A stretch of DNA of 64,000 bases from Misgurnus anguillicaudatus. Its lineage: Eukaryota; Chordata; Actinopteri; Cypriniformes; Cobitidae. Both the position numbers and the translations under genes were made by a program. The stretch lies in assembly GCF_027580225.2 (NCBI RefSeq), contig NC_073361.2, forward strand, positions 20,407,001 to 20,471,000, in the 5' to 3' direction. Of this stretch, positions 1 to 29,568 are shown in pieces (the first letter of the stretch is position 1; each line of letters opens with the position of its first letter). The notes below the pieces were generated by a model. That model was not told the DNA's origin. It was given only the letters and a program-made list of their open reading frames with translations, and did no database searches.

Positions 1-112
1 AACTGTGAAGAAGAAGTGAGCAGTCACTAACAGCAAAACATCTACACATATACTATACATTGCCAAGTAAGCGGTTAGTTTTATATAGCCAGATTACACT
101 ACCCAAACATAC

Positions 113-9880
<9,768 letters not shown>

Positions 9881-9923
9881 ATCTGTCGCCTGCTGAAGAA
9901 ACATTCAACTTCAGTATCGATAG

Positions 9924-10126
9924 GCTTTATGCCCAGCTGCACTACTTCCTGAACTTCAGCCAGCTCCCTGCCTCCTGTCCGCCACCACTGGACAAACTGT
10001 GTCTGATTATTGTTGTTGTGACTACTGAGGTCAGGCACACCTGGATTAATCAGTTTGTCCAATAATGGCAGACAGGAAACAAGGAGCTGGCTGAAGTTCA
10101 GGAAGTAGTGCAGCTGGGCATAAAGC
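9924..10126. mobile_element. Foldback element with ~77 bp arms
   Basis: The left arm begins GCTTTATGCCCAGCTGCAC and runs to about 10000; the right arm, about 10050-10126, is its near-perfect inverse. The arms share CTACTTCCTGAACTTCAGCC and TGGACAAACTG. The loop holds GATTATTGTTGTTGTGAC. Flanks TATCGATA and TATTGATA may be an imperfect 8-bp target duplication. It stops 35 bases before the acceptor of the first gramd1c coding exon. Confidence 0.8.
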
Positions 10127-10199
10127 ATATTGATAAATGTTTTACTAATACACTCGAATGGGCATGGTCTGGTTGATTTGCTGCCAATTAAATCAAAAC

Positions 10200-10499
10200 T
10201 TAAAGGGATAGTTCACCCAAAAATGAAAATTCCGTCAAAATTTTCTCACCCTCATGTTGTAACAAACCTGTATATATTTCTTCGTTCTTATGAACACGAA
10301 GGAAGATATTTTGAAGAATGATTGTAACCAAACAGTTCATGAACGCCATAGTATTTTTTATCTACTGTAGAAGTGAATCGTTTTGGTTACAAACATTCCT
10401 GAAAATATTTTAATTCGTGTTCATTAGAACAAAAAACTATACAGGTCTGTATAAAAAAGGGAAGAAAATTATGATTTTTGGGTAAACTATCCCTTTAAT
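10200..10499. mobile_element. TIR element of the AGGGATAGTTCACCC type
   Basis: The ends TTAAAGGGATAGTTCACCC and GGGTAAACTATCCCTTTAA are inverted repeats about 300 bp apart. This MITE type is among the commonest in cyprinid genomes (recognised from memory). It lies in the presumed first intron of gramd1c. Confidence 0.8.
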
Positions 10500-11188
10500 A
10501 AAAGATAATCTGTCTTCTGTCTCAACTGGTGTTTGCTTCTGTTGACTTTTTGATCAATTATAACAAAACAGGGCATTGTATGAAGGAAAGTTAAAACTTG
10601 TTTTAATATTTATTAATATTAATATTTAAGTCTAATATTTATAACAATATCTATTGCAAAATGTGAACATTTTTCATAGGCTCCCAAAATATTTTATCAC
10701 TATCCTAAAAGGTACATTAAGACAATTGTTATCTTGTCTTAATCTCATTCACCAAGCTAACCAAATGAAACAAATACTATAGGCTACTTTAGTATTTACT
10801 ATAGTAATATTATAATATAGTAATATATAATTGTAGGCTATACAGTATGAACTATATTAAATTGATAAACTGTGGTAAATAATTTAGTTTCACACTTAGC
10901 AATGTTTAAAGCATCTAGGAAGTAATACTAAAGGCTACTACAGTATTTTTCTTCATCTAACCAGCCAACACAGATGTTGTCAGTATTAACGCTAAAACGT
11001 TGTATAATCACACAAAAATCGTCAAACAGCATTTAAATGAATTGAATGTAGAAATCACACAGTCTAAGACAGGCTACATCATTAAAATAATCAAATAAAC
11101 ATACGCGCTAAATGATTTGCACCATTAAAAGCGAAGTACTCTATCACGACGTAATTCACCGCACGCGCGCACGCAGCGCAAGTCCTAC

Positions 11189-11430
11189 CTTTCAAAGTAA
11201 ACGATGAAAATCATGGGTAAGTCCTGGTCAGATCAGATCAGATCCATGTGTGGTAATGGTGGCTTTAAGAGTGTTACCCTGTGCTTTAATCGTCGCCGAT
11301 ACTCCAAATGCCCATAAACCTTTAACAGAGATAATGAGTCTCGATGGCGTGTTGTTGATGTTCCCTCTCTTGCCGCAACTGTGCCCTATTCACACCTGGC
11401 AACAGGTGTACAGTCATATAAAAGCAGATC
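11189..11430 (-). promoter_or_regulatory. gramd1c: Probable gramd1c 5' untranslated exon and promoter
   Basis: A donor of form AAAG/GTAGGA lies at 11189 on the minus strand, and the acceptor at 9889 (CAGCAG/GCGACAG) precedes the coding ATG by nine bases. The DNA around 11150-11200 is locally rich in CpG (GCACGCGCGCACGCAGCGC), as expected at a teleost promoter. The transcription start is not determined; the upper bound is a guess. The exon carries an upstream ORF described under findings. Confidence 0.4.
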
Positions 11431-13727
11431 ATGAAATAGCATGCCGTTGAGAATAAGCAGAGCTTACATTTGCATAGTTCACACGTAGCCTACTTCAGGG
11501 TGGGAATATGTAAAATTTTCTTTTAAATCAAAATGGGATTTTTAAACAAAGAGATGAAAACGATTGCGCTATTTGTGCACGTCTTATCAAAGCAGCAAAT
11601 AAATTAAAAATATTTACACAATATGAATGTTACAAGATATGACTGTTGTTTAAAACATAAACATAAGTCTAAAAAGTTAAAGTGTATAGAAGTAAATCCA
11701 GGGCAGGGAAGTAGATGAGCCACATTTTAGTCTAGAGGAAAAATGTAGTAGGACCAGTCATACAAATTACATCTGACACCCTTATATGTGCACACACTTC
11801 AGTAAATAGATGCCAAATCAATTTTTGTCAAATCCAAATATATTCTTATATTAACAAATTAAGTTAAACATTTTCAACTTGTTTTTTATAAGTTATGTCA
11901 ATTTATCACAGGTCAAAACTTAAAATAGTAGGTTGAATTACTTGTAAAACCAAGTTTTTTTTACAGTGTGGCACACAAATGTAGACAATTCTGCTAAAAA
12001 CATGATATTCAATTTCTGATAATTCACTAAGTATAAAAAGTCAAAGGTGACAAGGAACATTACTAAAATTGACCTGTATGAAGTAATTACATTTGTAGTT
12101 AAAGAAGCAATAGTTATTTTTACCTTAAAATAGGGAATAATTAGGCCTATTTGCTTAGGATTAAGATGATGAAATCTTCAAAGTGCATATAACATCTGCA
12201 GGGTGACTTGCGCAAAGCTAGAAAGACTTGTCTTGAAAACCTGCTCCCTACAGAGGGATGAAAAGGTTACCAAGAACTAAATCACCACCCAATTTCCATT
12301 CAGTTGGTTTCTATAGAGCTATTCATAGGATTTGTCATCCCAAAACACCCGCAGAATGAACAGTACCTTACAATCCAAGTTAAAACCCCTTAGTGTAACC
12401 CGCAGTGAGCCATCTGCATCAGATGATGACTACAATTTAGGAAGAACCTGGAGTTAGGACTCATTTCAAAGGATTTCTAATAATTAAACTGTATGTATGA
12501 TATTTAATATAGCATATACATTTAATATATACATGACATACATCCATGTTCATGTAGCTCAGTTGGTACAGTATTGCGGTAACAACTCAAAGACTGTGGG
12601 GTTTGATTCACAGGAAAAACACACAGACTGATAAAATGTATGACTTATATGCACTGTAGGTCACTCTGGATAAAAGCATCTGCCAATTGCATACATTTAA
12701 ATGTTGAGCAGGGGTAGCAAACCAACCAAAACTGATTTAATTTATAAATCAATTAGCTTAACTTATTCCCACTTTATTGTATACATTATAGCAACTCATC
12801 TAGTCAAAATAAAAAATTAATCAATCTACTTTAGTTTAAATAACATTTAAGTTTGTACTGGGTACTTCCTTAATAACACCAATTTCCCTATCAGGAAAAC
12901 ATATACTGAAACAATGTATAGCTTGGAGTTATTTAAGATAAAGAATCTGATAACAAAAATGCTAATTTAATACAAAAAATGGCATGGTTCCTTTAATTTT
13001 TAAAGATCTTGCATATGTGTTTTTTCATCATATATTGTATATGCATATTGTTTAAAATTTAAGGTATAATAATTCTACCTGGAAGTTTTTATCTAAAATC
13101 ACATAAGCACAAATTATGTAAAGTATTGTTTATACTAAACTACCGAAAGTGTTTTATTTCAACTTGTAGTTCACAGACACAAATACTTCAATAGTAAATT
13201 CAATATTCAATCAATATTTATTTTTAGGACTTAAACATTTTTGACTATTGAAGAGGATGTGTAATGCCTCCTTAACAAATACAATGGACAATACTGCAAT
13301 GAGCACATCAACAACAACAACAAAAAAATAATAATTTTCCAAAAAAAGTAAACATGATGGCAGCATTGTAACTGTAAATATACCAGCGACAAATATAGTG
13401 AATCTCTCAAGTCATGTCTTTGAATCTTCTGTACACATAAAAATAGAATAATAATTACATCACTTTATATAATAACAACATCTAGATTTATGAAGAGGAT
13501 GATCAGTAAAATAAAAAGAGAGTTTGAGCAGAAAAAATACATATTGCACATACACACAAATCCACACATTGAAAGAAATGTCTTGTATTTGGAGACACCT
13601 TGATAAAACACTAGCTCATATACAACGACAACACAAGATAAACATAAAGCAGTGGAATGAAGAAGACAGCAAGAAGACTTCGACTAGATGTGTATATTTA
13701 TGGATTTTATGATCTCTGCCATGAATC
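11431..13727. other. Spacer between gramd1c and atp6v1a
   Basis: AT-rich sequence without any supported exon. It includes a tRNA-derived SINE near 12553 and, from about 13200 to 13727, what is probably the atp6v1a 3' untranslated region (a minus-strand AATAAA at 13217-13222 is a candidate poly(A) signal). Nothing else stands out. Confidence 0.6.
12553..12700 (+). mobile_element. tRNA-derived SINE
   Basis: The head TGTAGCTCAGTTGGTACA resembles a tRNA A box, and GGGTTTGATTCACAGG a B box. The body ends in GGATAAAAGCATCTGCCAA, the usual fish SINE tail. The first half is too degenerate for a functional tRNA. Confidence 0.75.
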
Positions 13728-21447
<7,720 letters not shown>

Positions 21448-22716
21448 TTTGAATGTGTCTGATGCAAAAAGAGGTAAAAAAGACAAATAATAAATTAAAA
21501 AGTTGTCCAATTAATCAAATCCTCACATTTTCAGATTTTTAGATAGTATTATATCTATGTATTATCAGCATTATGAGAACCGTCTTTTATGCTTATATTA
21601 ATATTTTTTTCTTATTTTATTATATCTGAAAAATCTGTATTAGTTAAAAAGTCAACTGCTGTGCGACAACTGTGTAAAACCATATTTATACATGATACAT
21701 TTACAGACCATTGCCACATGACCAGGGCACATGACACAAAAGGAAACTATGAGAGGAAGTAAGGAAAAGATACAATTTAGCAAATCTGGAAAACTGGTGT
21801 TCATAAGTTATTCATAATGTGTTATAAAAACAAATCTTTAAGCAAATCCTTTTAAGTTAAGGTCCTCCAGACAATAAAACTGCCCCATACATAAAACCAC
21901 AAAATTCATTATAATAGATTTATACCATGCATTATATTATGTGCTATATTCTCTCAAGAGGAAGCACTCTAACTTCAAGGTTTATTTGAATTTACAACAC
22001 GTGATACTCATATGACATTTGGACAGCTCTATCTGATATTACATTTGTTATGATTCATGGAACATAATGAGTAAACAAAAAAGAAAATTGGATAGCCCAC
22101 AGGAAAACAAGACGTGGAAAACGAAGGCATTTGTGTCTTAAAGCCTAATAAACTGCCTACATACCAATCATGTTAAGCATACTGCTGCATCAAAGCCAGG
22201 ACTGAAACATTATTATTTTAAAAATGCACGAGTTATTTAATAGTAATCGTAAATGTTGTAGTTTCTGTTTTTGCACGCGAGATCGAGATGCACGGAGATG
22301 CTGGATGATCACATGATCGTGATGATGTTCATCTTTATATATGACCTTTGCCGCAGACCTAGTATGAATTGTCTAGGATTTGTGGCCAGATCGACATCAT
22401 GGTGGTCAGATTAATAAAAATTAAAACATTTTAACGACGTTTTCTCTGGGTATTGGTTTATCCCGTCTGTGCCATCTTTTGGATACAACGCAGGATGCGC
22501 CCAACGCAGAAGCAGTGATTCGGCCTCAAGGACACAATGTACATTAAAACAAATAAGATTGCATTAACATAATAACTATTAATTTATCAATTATCTGTAA
22601 ACGCGACCTGGGAATTATTTTCTAATCAAAATATTTTAAATATTGAACCTAAGCGATACATTGCGAATGCACGCATGAATCCTAACATGACAATTACCGT
22701 AAAAATAATTAAATAC

Positions 22717-22850
22717 CTCAGACAACGAGACAGTCCTGTGTCCAGTACAAGGGTCCAAAAGATCTATTTTGTAAGATGATGAGTGAGCTAGGAGAAAAGT
22801 CAGCTGACTTCATTCAGTCGAGCGCTGACGACAGAGCCCGTTCTCCCTCT
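22717..22850 (-). promoter_or_regulatory. atp6v1a: atp6v1a 5' untranslated exon and promoter edge
   Basis: A donor CTGAG/GTATTT at 22717 pairs with the acceptor at 21458 (GCATCAG/ACACATTC) eleven bases before the coding ATG. The region 22800-22870 has CpGs (GAGCGCTGACGACAGAGCCC, GCGCGTGCTG). Exact start of transcription is unknown. Confidence 0.5.
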
Positions 22851-23370
22851 GCAAACTGAACAGCGCGTGCTGAAAACACCACATCGCCCCCTGCTGTGTC
22901 CAAGAGATTTCTGTGAATTTTAAGTTTTGTGTGGATTTTTTGTGTGGATTTTAGCCAATAAAGGTTAAGTTTTTGAGTATGCATAACATAAAGTGTTTTG
23001 TAAGCATTAAAATTATCAACTATAGATACGCATTTACATTAAATGTTGTGTTGAACTGTATTGTACATTAATTGTTTTACTATTACTGGAAGGAAAGAAG
23101 AAAAAATATTTAGTAGATTACCCCTAAAAATCATGCCATGCTAATTACATTTCACTCCAGTGTATTTATTTAACCTTCCACATATTTTCTACAGCAGTTA
23201 ATTATCTTTACATTGACACCCAATGCACGGGCCATCTTCTTATATATTCCAATGGTGTGTTTTATTTAGATTTTTCTGATTATCTTATTTTAAATTTTTT
23301 TATAAAGATAGACTTGTATTTTCGGAACGTCACATCCCGTTTTTCTACTTCCTGTTACTTCTAGTTGTCA
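22851..23370. promoter_or_regulatory. Divergent promoter interval atp6v1a / naa50
   Basis: About 0.5 kb lies between the two outward-facing first exons. The atp6v1a side is CpG-bearing; the naa50 side (23325-23360) carries ETS-like CTACTTCCTG and AACGTCACATCCCG. The centre is AT-rich without recognised elements. Shared regulation is inferred only from the head-to-head arrangement. Confidence 0.5.
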
Positions 23371-23782
23371 GTGGTGAAGGTTGACAAGAACCAGCCTCCC
23401 CGAGACAGCGTTGCCAAGTCCTCATATTTCAGGAAACAGCAACTATTTATTGTTGGGAGATCGTAAGTGTATTTCAAAGCATTTAATGTGTGTTCATATC
23501 TAGCTAAATGTACTTCGTAAATAATAATATTTTCAAAATATTTTTCTGTAAATCTTTCAGTAGCTTACAGATCTTGAACTTGAGCTATTTGGGGTGATTT
23601 GATCAAGAAGACCTGGCAACCACCGGCCCCAGCACAGAGGCAAATGCGGACTGCTTAGCTCCTTTGCTAGCAACATACATGTGGAGGGGATCACATCCCA
23701 AACTCTGCCCAATTTCCCCTTTAGACCGCCAAATATCGCCACCTTCCCCTCTAGCCCTCACAACAAACGCGTTTTCTTCAAC
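23370..23782 (+). promoter_or_regulatory. naa50: naa50 5' leader (two exons)
   Basis: A donor GATC... /GTAAGT at about 23462 and acceptors at 23560 and 23570 (CTTTCAG and TTACAG) define a short leader intron. The second leader exon runs into the ATG at 23783. Transcription start estimated near 23370 from the ETS-like site just before it. Confidence 0.4.
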
Positions 23783-26700
23783 ATGAAAGGGTGAGTAAAC
23801 GCACCGGAAAGGGTCTTTTCTCCACAAGTAAAGTTTTTCCCTTCTGTGTTCTCTCTTTTTTCCAGCAGGGGGGTAGTAGAGTTGGTCAAATGCTAGCTGC
23901 TAGCTCTCTACGCGCTTTAGGTGTTGAAGAGATATTTGCGCCGCAGTTTTCACACCCAGTTCTTCCCTCGCATTTTTTCTTTCATACCCTGAAAAACGTC
24001 TTTAAACCTCATACGTTCTGTATAGATTATCCAAACTCCGCGGCAGGACAAATGGCACGAGTTAGTTTCGTGCCAAACTGGATCGTGTGTCGAATCTAAA
24101 TCCGAAAATGTTGAGTCAGTCTCCAAGTTGCTATCTTGGTTAGCCAGCCACGCTTGTATTTCTCCGTGATATGAAGGCTTTTATAAATGCCGGTACTTTG
24201 TACATTAAAGCTGCTGTTTTTGTCCTTTATTTAAATGATTAAATGTAGGTGTGACACACGTGATGGAGTGTACCGTGCCTTTGCAAATGACACTTAAGTT
24301 TACAGGGTGAAGACACTTCATGGGTTTATATGTCTGTTTGAATTTTGTCGGATGATGTAAATGTGACAACCAAATCATTGTGTGTGCACTTAACCATGTC
24401 GCCAAAGGCAAAAAAACAATATGAGTTATATTGTCTCTTTTAAACAACTTTATCTAAAATCGTCCCTACAGTATTTTTTCAAATTAAATCAACACCATCT
24501 CGCATATTTATCACTCACAGATTACATCTGGTATTTGTATGTAGCCTGTTGTCCAGAAAGAATAAAATACACTTTATTATTTGAAGCAATGCATTGCGAT
24601 TATTGTGAGTCATGGGCTTTTGTTTTTGTTTAGTACTTGTAAGTGTGTGTCAGGGGGGCATCCTCCATATTTAGGATCCGTTTTATTTGCATCTGTCATC
24701 TCATCCCGCCGCTGCCTGTCCGAGTGGCGTGGTGATCACGTGATCGGCAGCTGTTATGTCAATGCTGGGCTAAAGCATGCCGCACTCCTAAAAATACAAC
24801 TGTCTTATAAAGTGAACAACTGATGATTTGCTGTTTTCATAAATTGGCCAAAGAAATTACATACTTTTAATGTGTGTGAATTGTTTGAATGTCACTGAAC
24901 TGTCACTGTTTGAAGTGACACTGAAGAGACTGTGCTTGACACATGGGTATTAAACAGGTAGTTGACTATTCTGCTTTTGTTCTAGTAGCCGGATTGAGTT
25001 GGGGGACGTTACTCCCCACAACATTAAACAATTGAAGCGTCTGAATCAAGTGATATTCCCTGTCAGCTACAATGACAAGTTTTACAAAGATGTTCTGGAG
25101 GTAGGAGAGCTCGCCAAGCTAGGTAAGAAACCAAACTTTGGTCCACCTAATAATACTTTTCGAAATAACCTGTGCAGTTTTTCATAGGGAAATGCTAACC
25201 ATTCAAATATTTTACAGCGTACTTCAATGACATTGCAGTCGGTGCCGTATGCTGTAGAGTGGATCATTCTCAGAACCAGAAGCGACTCTACATCATGACA
25301 TTGGGCTGCCTAGCACCTTACCGCAGACTTGGCATAGGTAAGATCACTTTTCTGTATGTTTTTGGAATGGTCACGTCACACGCATTTTTAAATGCATGTG
25401 TGTATATGGGTCATTCTAGAGAAAAGGTGGAATTCGGGTGATGGAAATTTGCTTAAATGAACTTCTTTCAACATACCCAAAACTTCTTTAATAGCATTAA
25501 TTCACTTGTCAAATCTATAAATCCGCAAAACGGGGAGCTTAATCTATTTTTAATTTTTAATACATTTTAATAAAGAATCTGTGAGTCCTTTATTTGTCAT
25601 TGGTGTTACCTGTGATTTAAACAACATTAATGTTGATACTAAATATTTTTTTCTCATTACAGCTTGTGTATTTAGTTAAAGTTTGAGTAGAGGAATGATA
25701 ACAGCAAGAAAAATAATTGATTATTAATATTTGTTTAATTAAATTCTTCATCTTTACCCAGCATTGTAAGAAATTATTTGATTCTCAGTTTGACTTTTTT
25801 CTTTAAAACCAACAAAAACAAAAATATTCAACCAAAAAGGCTTTGATGCAAAGACTGAAGTATCAACAATGTCTTGCATCCCATATCAACAACAAAATAT
25901 TACTATAAAAATACAAGAAAATACATTCATAACACCAAAACTTGGTTTAACACCAATGAAATAATGTAACACCAATGACACAATGTAACACCAATGACAA
26001 AATTAGAATATAATAATAAACAATGAATATGATAAAACGTACAAACTTTCATAAAATTTTCCATCTTGTTTTGTTTTTATGCTTTTATGTTGGTCAGTCA
26101 AAGGAATAGAGTAGAGATTCTTAGATATATCATGATATTTTAGACAAATAAGGTAAGACATCTCAAAAACCTTTTGCCTTCCTCCACTGCACTTCTTTCA
26201 CTGACCTCTTGACCCATGAAAAAATTCAAAAAGCTGATGCATTGTTTCAAAATAAAGGTGCTTTGGGTAGGGCAACACCAATGACATAAATTTGGGGGAC
26301 AAATATTTATTTGATATTATTCATATTAATAGTGTATTTTTCCCATTTCAGTGTTGTAGTAAATTCATACAGGGGTAAAGGTACATGTAAATTAAATTTG
26401 TTTTATAAAAAACATGGTTTTAAATAATAAGTACACAGTTCAACTTCCATGTATGATCAAAGGGACAGGGCAATTTTCAGAACCAGACATTTAAAAAAAA
26501 GTTTAAAAAAAGGAAAAAAAAGAAAATGAAATAAACTCTCTCATCATTTTAAGGACAGTCTATATTTATTAAATATATATCATTATGTGATTATTGGGTC
26601 AAATTAAATGATTAAGGAGTCTGCAAAAGCAAGGGACAAGCATTTCCACCTTTTTTGTAGAATGACCCATATGTGTATTAGTCAAATTCGAGATTGATGG

Positions 26701-27096
26701 GTAATGCTTTGGATTTTGTTATTTGGTACTAATATTTGTCGTGTTTGTTTGAAGGAACAAAAATGCTGAACCATGTGTTGAACATTTGTGAGAAGGATGG
26801 CACTTTTGACAACATTTACCTGTAAGTCTGGAGAAAACAACTTTATGCTGCAAATTTAATTTCTTAAAACCAATATATGGAATAGTCTGTATTTATTTTT
26901 TCCTTGTGCTTTCCACAGTCACGTGCAGATTAGCAACGAGTCTGCAATTGACTTCTACCAGAAATTTGGCTTTGAGATCATCGAGACAAAAAAGAACTAT
27001 TATAAGAGAATAGAGCCTGCAGATGCCCACGTTCTTCAGAAAAGCTTACGTAGCCCATGTGCGCCCCCCGCAGGAGAGCTACAGAAAGCCGACTAG
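23783..27096 (+). CDS. naa50: N-alpha-acetyltransferase 50 (NatE catalytic subunit)
   Basis: Coding exons 23783-23790, 24986-25122, 25218-25337, 26755-26821 and 26919-27096 total 510 bases: 169 residues and TAG, the same length as human NAA50. It is a GNAT-fold enzyme that acetylates the amino group of Met-starting N-termini and works with the NatA complex on ribosomes; it also supports sister-chromatid cohesion (family knowledge). Seen: IELGDVTPHNIKQLKRLNQV, the acetyl-CoA motif YRRLGIGTKML near residues 83-93, the Tyr of YIMTLGCL (about 73) and the His of IYLHVQISNE (about 112), both implicated in catalysis. Start at 23783 follows a two-exon 5' leader; only MK and part of G are in the first coding exon. 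The C-terminal tail (SPCAPPAGELQKAD) differs from human, as expected. Intron 25338-26754 hosts a TIR element. Confidence 0.97.
25404..26671. mobile_element. 1.27-kb TIR element in the naa50 intron
   Basis: The ends TATGGGTCATTCTAGAGAAA and GTAGAATGACCCATA are inverted, each followed inward by AAAGGTGGAA. The interior carries several AACACCAATGACA repeats (about 25950-26000 and 26272-26285). No transposase is readable, so non-autonomous. Confidence 0.8.
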
Positions 27097-28350
27097 GGGT
27101 TGAAGCAGACTCGGATTGGTCTATTCCCCAAATGGAACTGTAACAGATGCCCCAGGGTTGACACACTCACCACTTTTTTCAGAGGACATTTGAGACAGAA
27201 AAGTCAATGACATATTTGCTGCATTTATCGTGCAAAAACAGTAGTCCCCCCAAATTTGCATTTTTTGTTTCTTTATTTAGAGAGTTGAAATTAAATGGAG
27301 GTTTTCAAGCAGAATCCATAAGTGCTCCAAAAAGCTGCTGACTGGTGAAGGTTATGTTTGCAAAGCATACTGTTTGCATTTGTTTTAGATTTGTTTAAAG
27401 GTAAGGGGACATAGCTTTGCTTGGACAAAACAATAGAACTAAAGAGGTAAAGTCTTTCTCAATATGACAGTTGCTGACTCAAGATGTCCCACCTGGCAGA
27501 CCTTGGAGTAATTGTTCGAATCGTCAGTCGACATGGAATCCGATCACCCCACTACTAAGCCCTCGGACGCACGGCAAGGGAATCTACTGGTGGCTGAGAC
27601 GTCCTGTTTTACCATACAGGCAATATGCAATGTTAGGGTGTTGCATGTGATGCAACGTCTCCTGTGATGTCAGCCGCCTCATTCTGTCTCGAGGTAAAGC
27701 CAGTGAGGAAAAGGAGCACAGAGCCCCCTCGAACAAGAGAGTGGGGTAAACTGTTTGGGTATGCGGGAGGTTAAGGGGAGTAAACTCCACTTGTTTGTGA
27801 ATGTTTTTTTCCAGCCCATTATTTAATATCCCCCATTTTTTTAAATTGTGGATTGAGTCTGAACTTTTTCTGGGGTTTGCTATAATGCTGCTGGTGAGAT
27901 GTAATGCTTTTAGACAGCAAACAGTAATGGCTTTTATGGGCCTTGACGGTTATGTTGAATGTGGTTCTGTAGTCATTTTTAAACCACCAAGTTAGAGTTC
28001 AGTACTGTTTGAAAGGTTTCATCTGAGTGTTTATAAATTTGTATCTTAGTTTCTCACACTTGCAAGCAGAACCAAACTAATTCTACTAATGTTACGTTTC
28101 AGTGATGTTCACTGATTACCACCTGTTTCCCATACACAATGTGGGAGTGTTGCTACAAGTTATTTATATGGGACTTAAAAATCCAGATCCCAGGAAAAGC
28201 CCAGACTCAGTGCATGCCAGGGGAGACGTGCCATCTCCATTGTAGTTAAAGCATGTTTTTGGTTCCTCCTTTCTTTGAAAAATTTTATCTTTTTCTGGAG
28301 CTCTATATTGTATGACTTTTAAACCTCTAAATAAAAAATACTATTTGCAT
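27097..28350 (+). other. naa50: naa50 3' untranslated region
   Basis: About 1.25 kb from the stop codon to a canonical AATAAA at 28330-28335. It contains no exon or mobile-element ends that I recognise. Sequence from about 27480 to 27790 is less AT-rich than the rest. Confidence 0.7.
28330..28335 (+). promoter_or_regulatory. naa50: naa50 poly(A) signal
   Basis: AATAAA, followed by T-rich sequence (TTGCATTATTTTTCATGATG) suited to cleavage about 15-30 bases on. Confidence 0.6.
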
Positions 28351-28544
28351 TATTTTTCATGATGTTTCATTACAGATACCAACACAATACTGCGTTATTT
28401 CAGTGTTGTTTAATTTCAAACAACTCTATTCTGTATGTGCTTTTTCACAGGACGTACCATAATATTTTAATATTTAATAAAATTGTGAGTGGGTTTAAAA
28501 ATTAGCTTACAAAGTTCACAATGCCAATAACAACAAACATTCTT

Positions 28545-28700
28545 CACGCGTCTACTGCATGCGCTTTTGGTGACGTCACCAACAATAACACCCCTTCAGC
28601 GCTAACTTGTGATCTGATTGGATAAAGTCTCGTTTGTCTTCACGGTTATTGGTCGAAACGGAAATCCCGCCTCATTATTTTGTGACTGGCAGGCTTATGC
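28545..28700 (+). promoter_or_regulatory. usf3: usf3 promoter with CRE and CCAAT boxes
   Basis: A perfect cAMP-response palindrome TGACGTCA lies at 28571-28578 inside GGTGACGTCACC. Two inverted CCAAT boxes follow (CTGATTGGAT near 28615 and TTATTGGTCG near 28647), and CTGCATGCGC nearby is NRF1-like. This arrangement just upstream of the first exon (ending 28780) marks a CpG-type promoter. Confidence 0.6.
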
Positions 28701-28780
28701 TAGGTCAGAGATGGAGTAAGTGGTTAAGCATCGACAAAGTTTTTACAGTGATATCGGCTCAGAAGATGGATAAGCAGACG
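28697..28780 (+). other. usf3: usf3 first exon with alternative in-frame starts
   Basis: The exon ends at ACG/GTAAGT (28780) and joins 29551. ATGs at 28766 (MDKQTAIEYAR then MPEIVQ) and 28697 (MLGQRWSKWLSIDKV...) are both in frame with the bHLH protein. A two-codon upstream ORF ATG GAG TAA sits at 28711-28719 in another frame. Homology favours 29569, but an N-terminal extension cannot be excluded. Confidence 0.5.
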
Positions 28781-29568
28781 GTAAGTTCCGCGTAAGTGAC
28801 AGACTTGCTGTCACGCCATGGTAAAGCGGATCGTTATGCAATTTGTTGCTTAGTAATTGCTAAGTTAACCAAGCAGAGTTGTTGCTGTCGTGTTAGCTCA
28901 CTGCCAACACCATTAAAGGGATATTTTATGTTTAAGGGCACGCTGAACAAGCCACTCACTAAGTACTGTAATGTTTGTGCAGTTTTTCTTCCGTTTTCTT
29001 GCATTAAATTGCTATGTTCTGGCGCAAAGCGCAACGCAGACAGTTGACTACAGTCTGTGTTTCTAACAAGAGCTAACAAGCTAAGTCTGTTAGCCTCTGT
29101 AGTGTTAAAGAGATGACAGGTAAGCCTAAATCTGTCGTTTTGTTATTACGTTTATATGCATTTGACTTAGGCTTTATAAACAAGCTTAGTCGGTTACGAC
29201 CTGTAGTTTATATCAATGTGTATTGCTAACTGACATGTCAACTTGACATGGCTATAATCAGTGCAATGTTCAGACCTTTAACTTCCAGTACTCCTATTGA
29301 ATCAAGGGCAGTAACAAGCTTTGTAGTAATACGTAGATGACACCGTTTATTTTGTGTGCTAATTTTATATATATGTTTTGCTCCAGTTGTTTATAGGGAC
29401 AGTAGGTGCCTGTGTCTGTGGTCTTCAGCATTGAGAAGCTCACACACATGATTACTGAATGCTTATTGCTGGAAGGTAACACGTCATTTTGCATATTATA
29501 TATATATTATTTTCTAATAAATATTTGCTAAAATTGTTTGGTTTTGACAGGCTATAGAGTATGCCAGG

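Noticed and set aside
10801..10870. TATA/AT-rich clusters as promoter elements
   Set aside because: General AT-richness of the intron; no first exon or initiator linked to them.
12553..12640. tRNA-like A and B boxes (also at 52420, 60700, 61755, 62055)
   Set aside because: No intact cloverleaf; each is followed by the same fish SINE body and tail, so they are retroposons and not tRNA genes.
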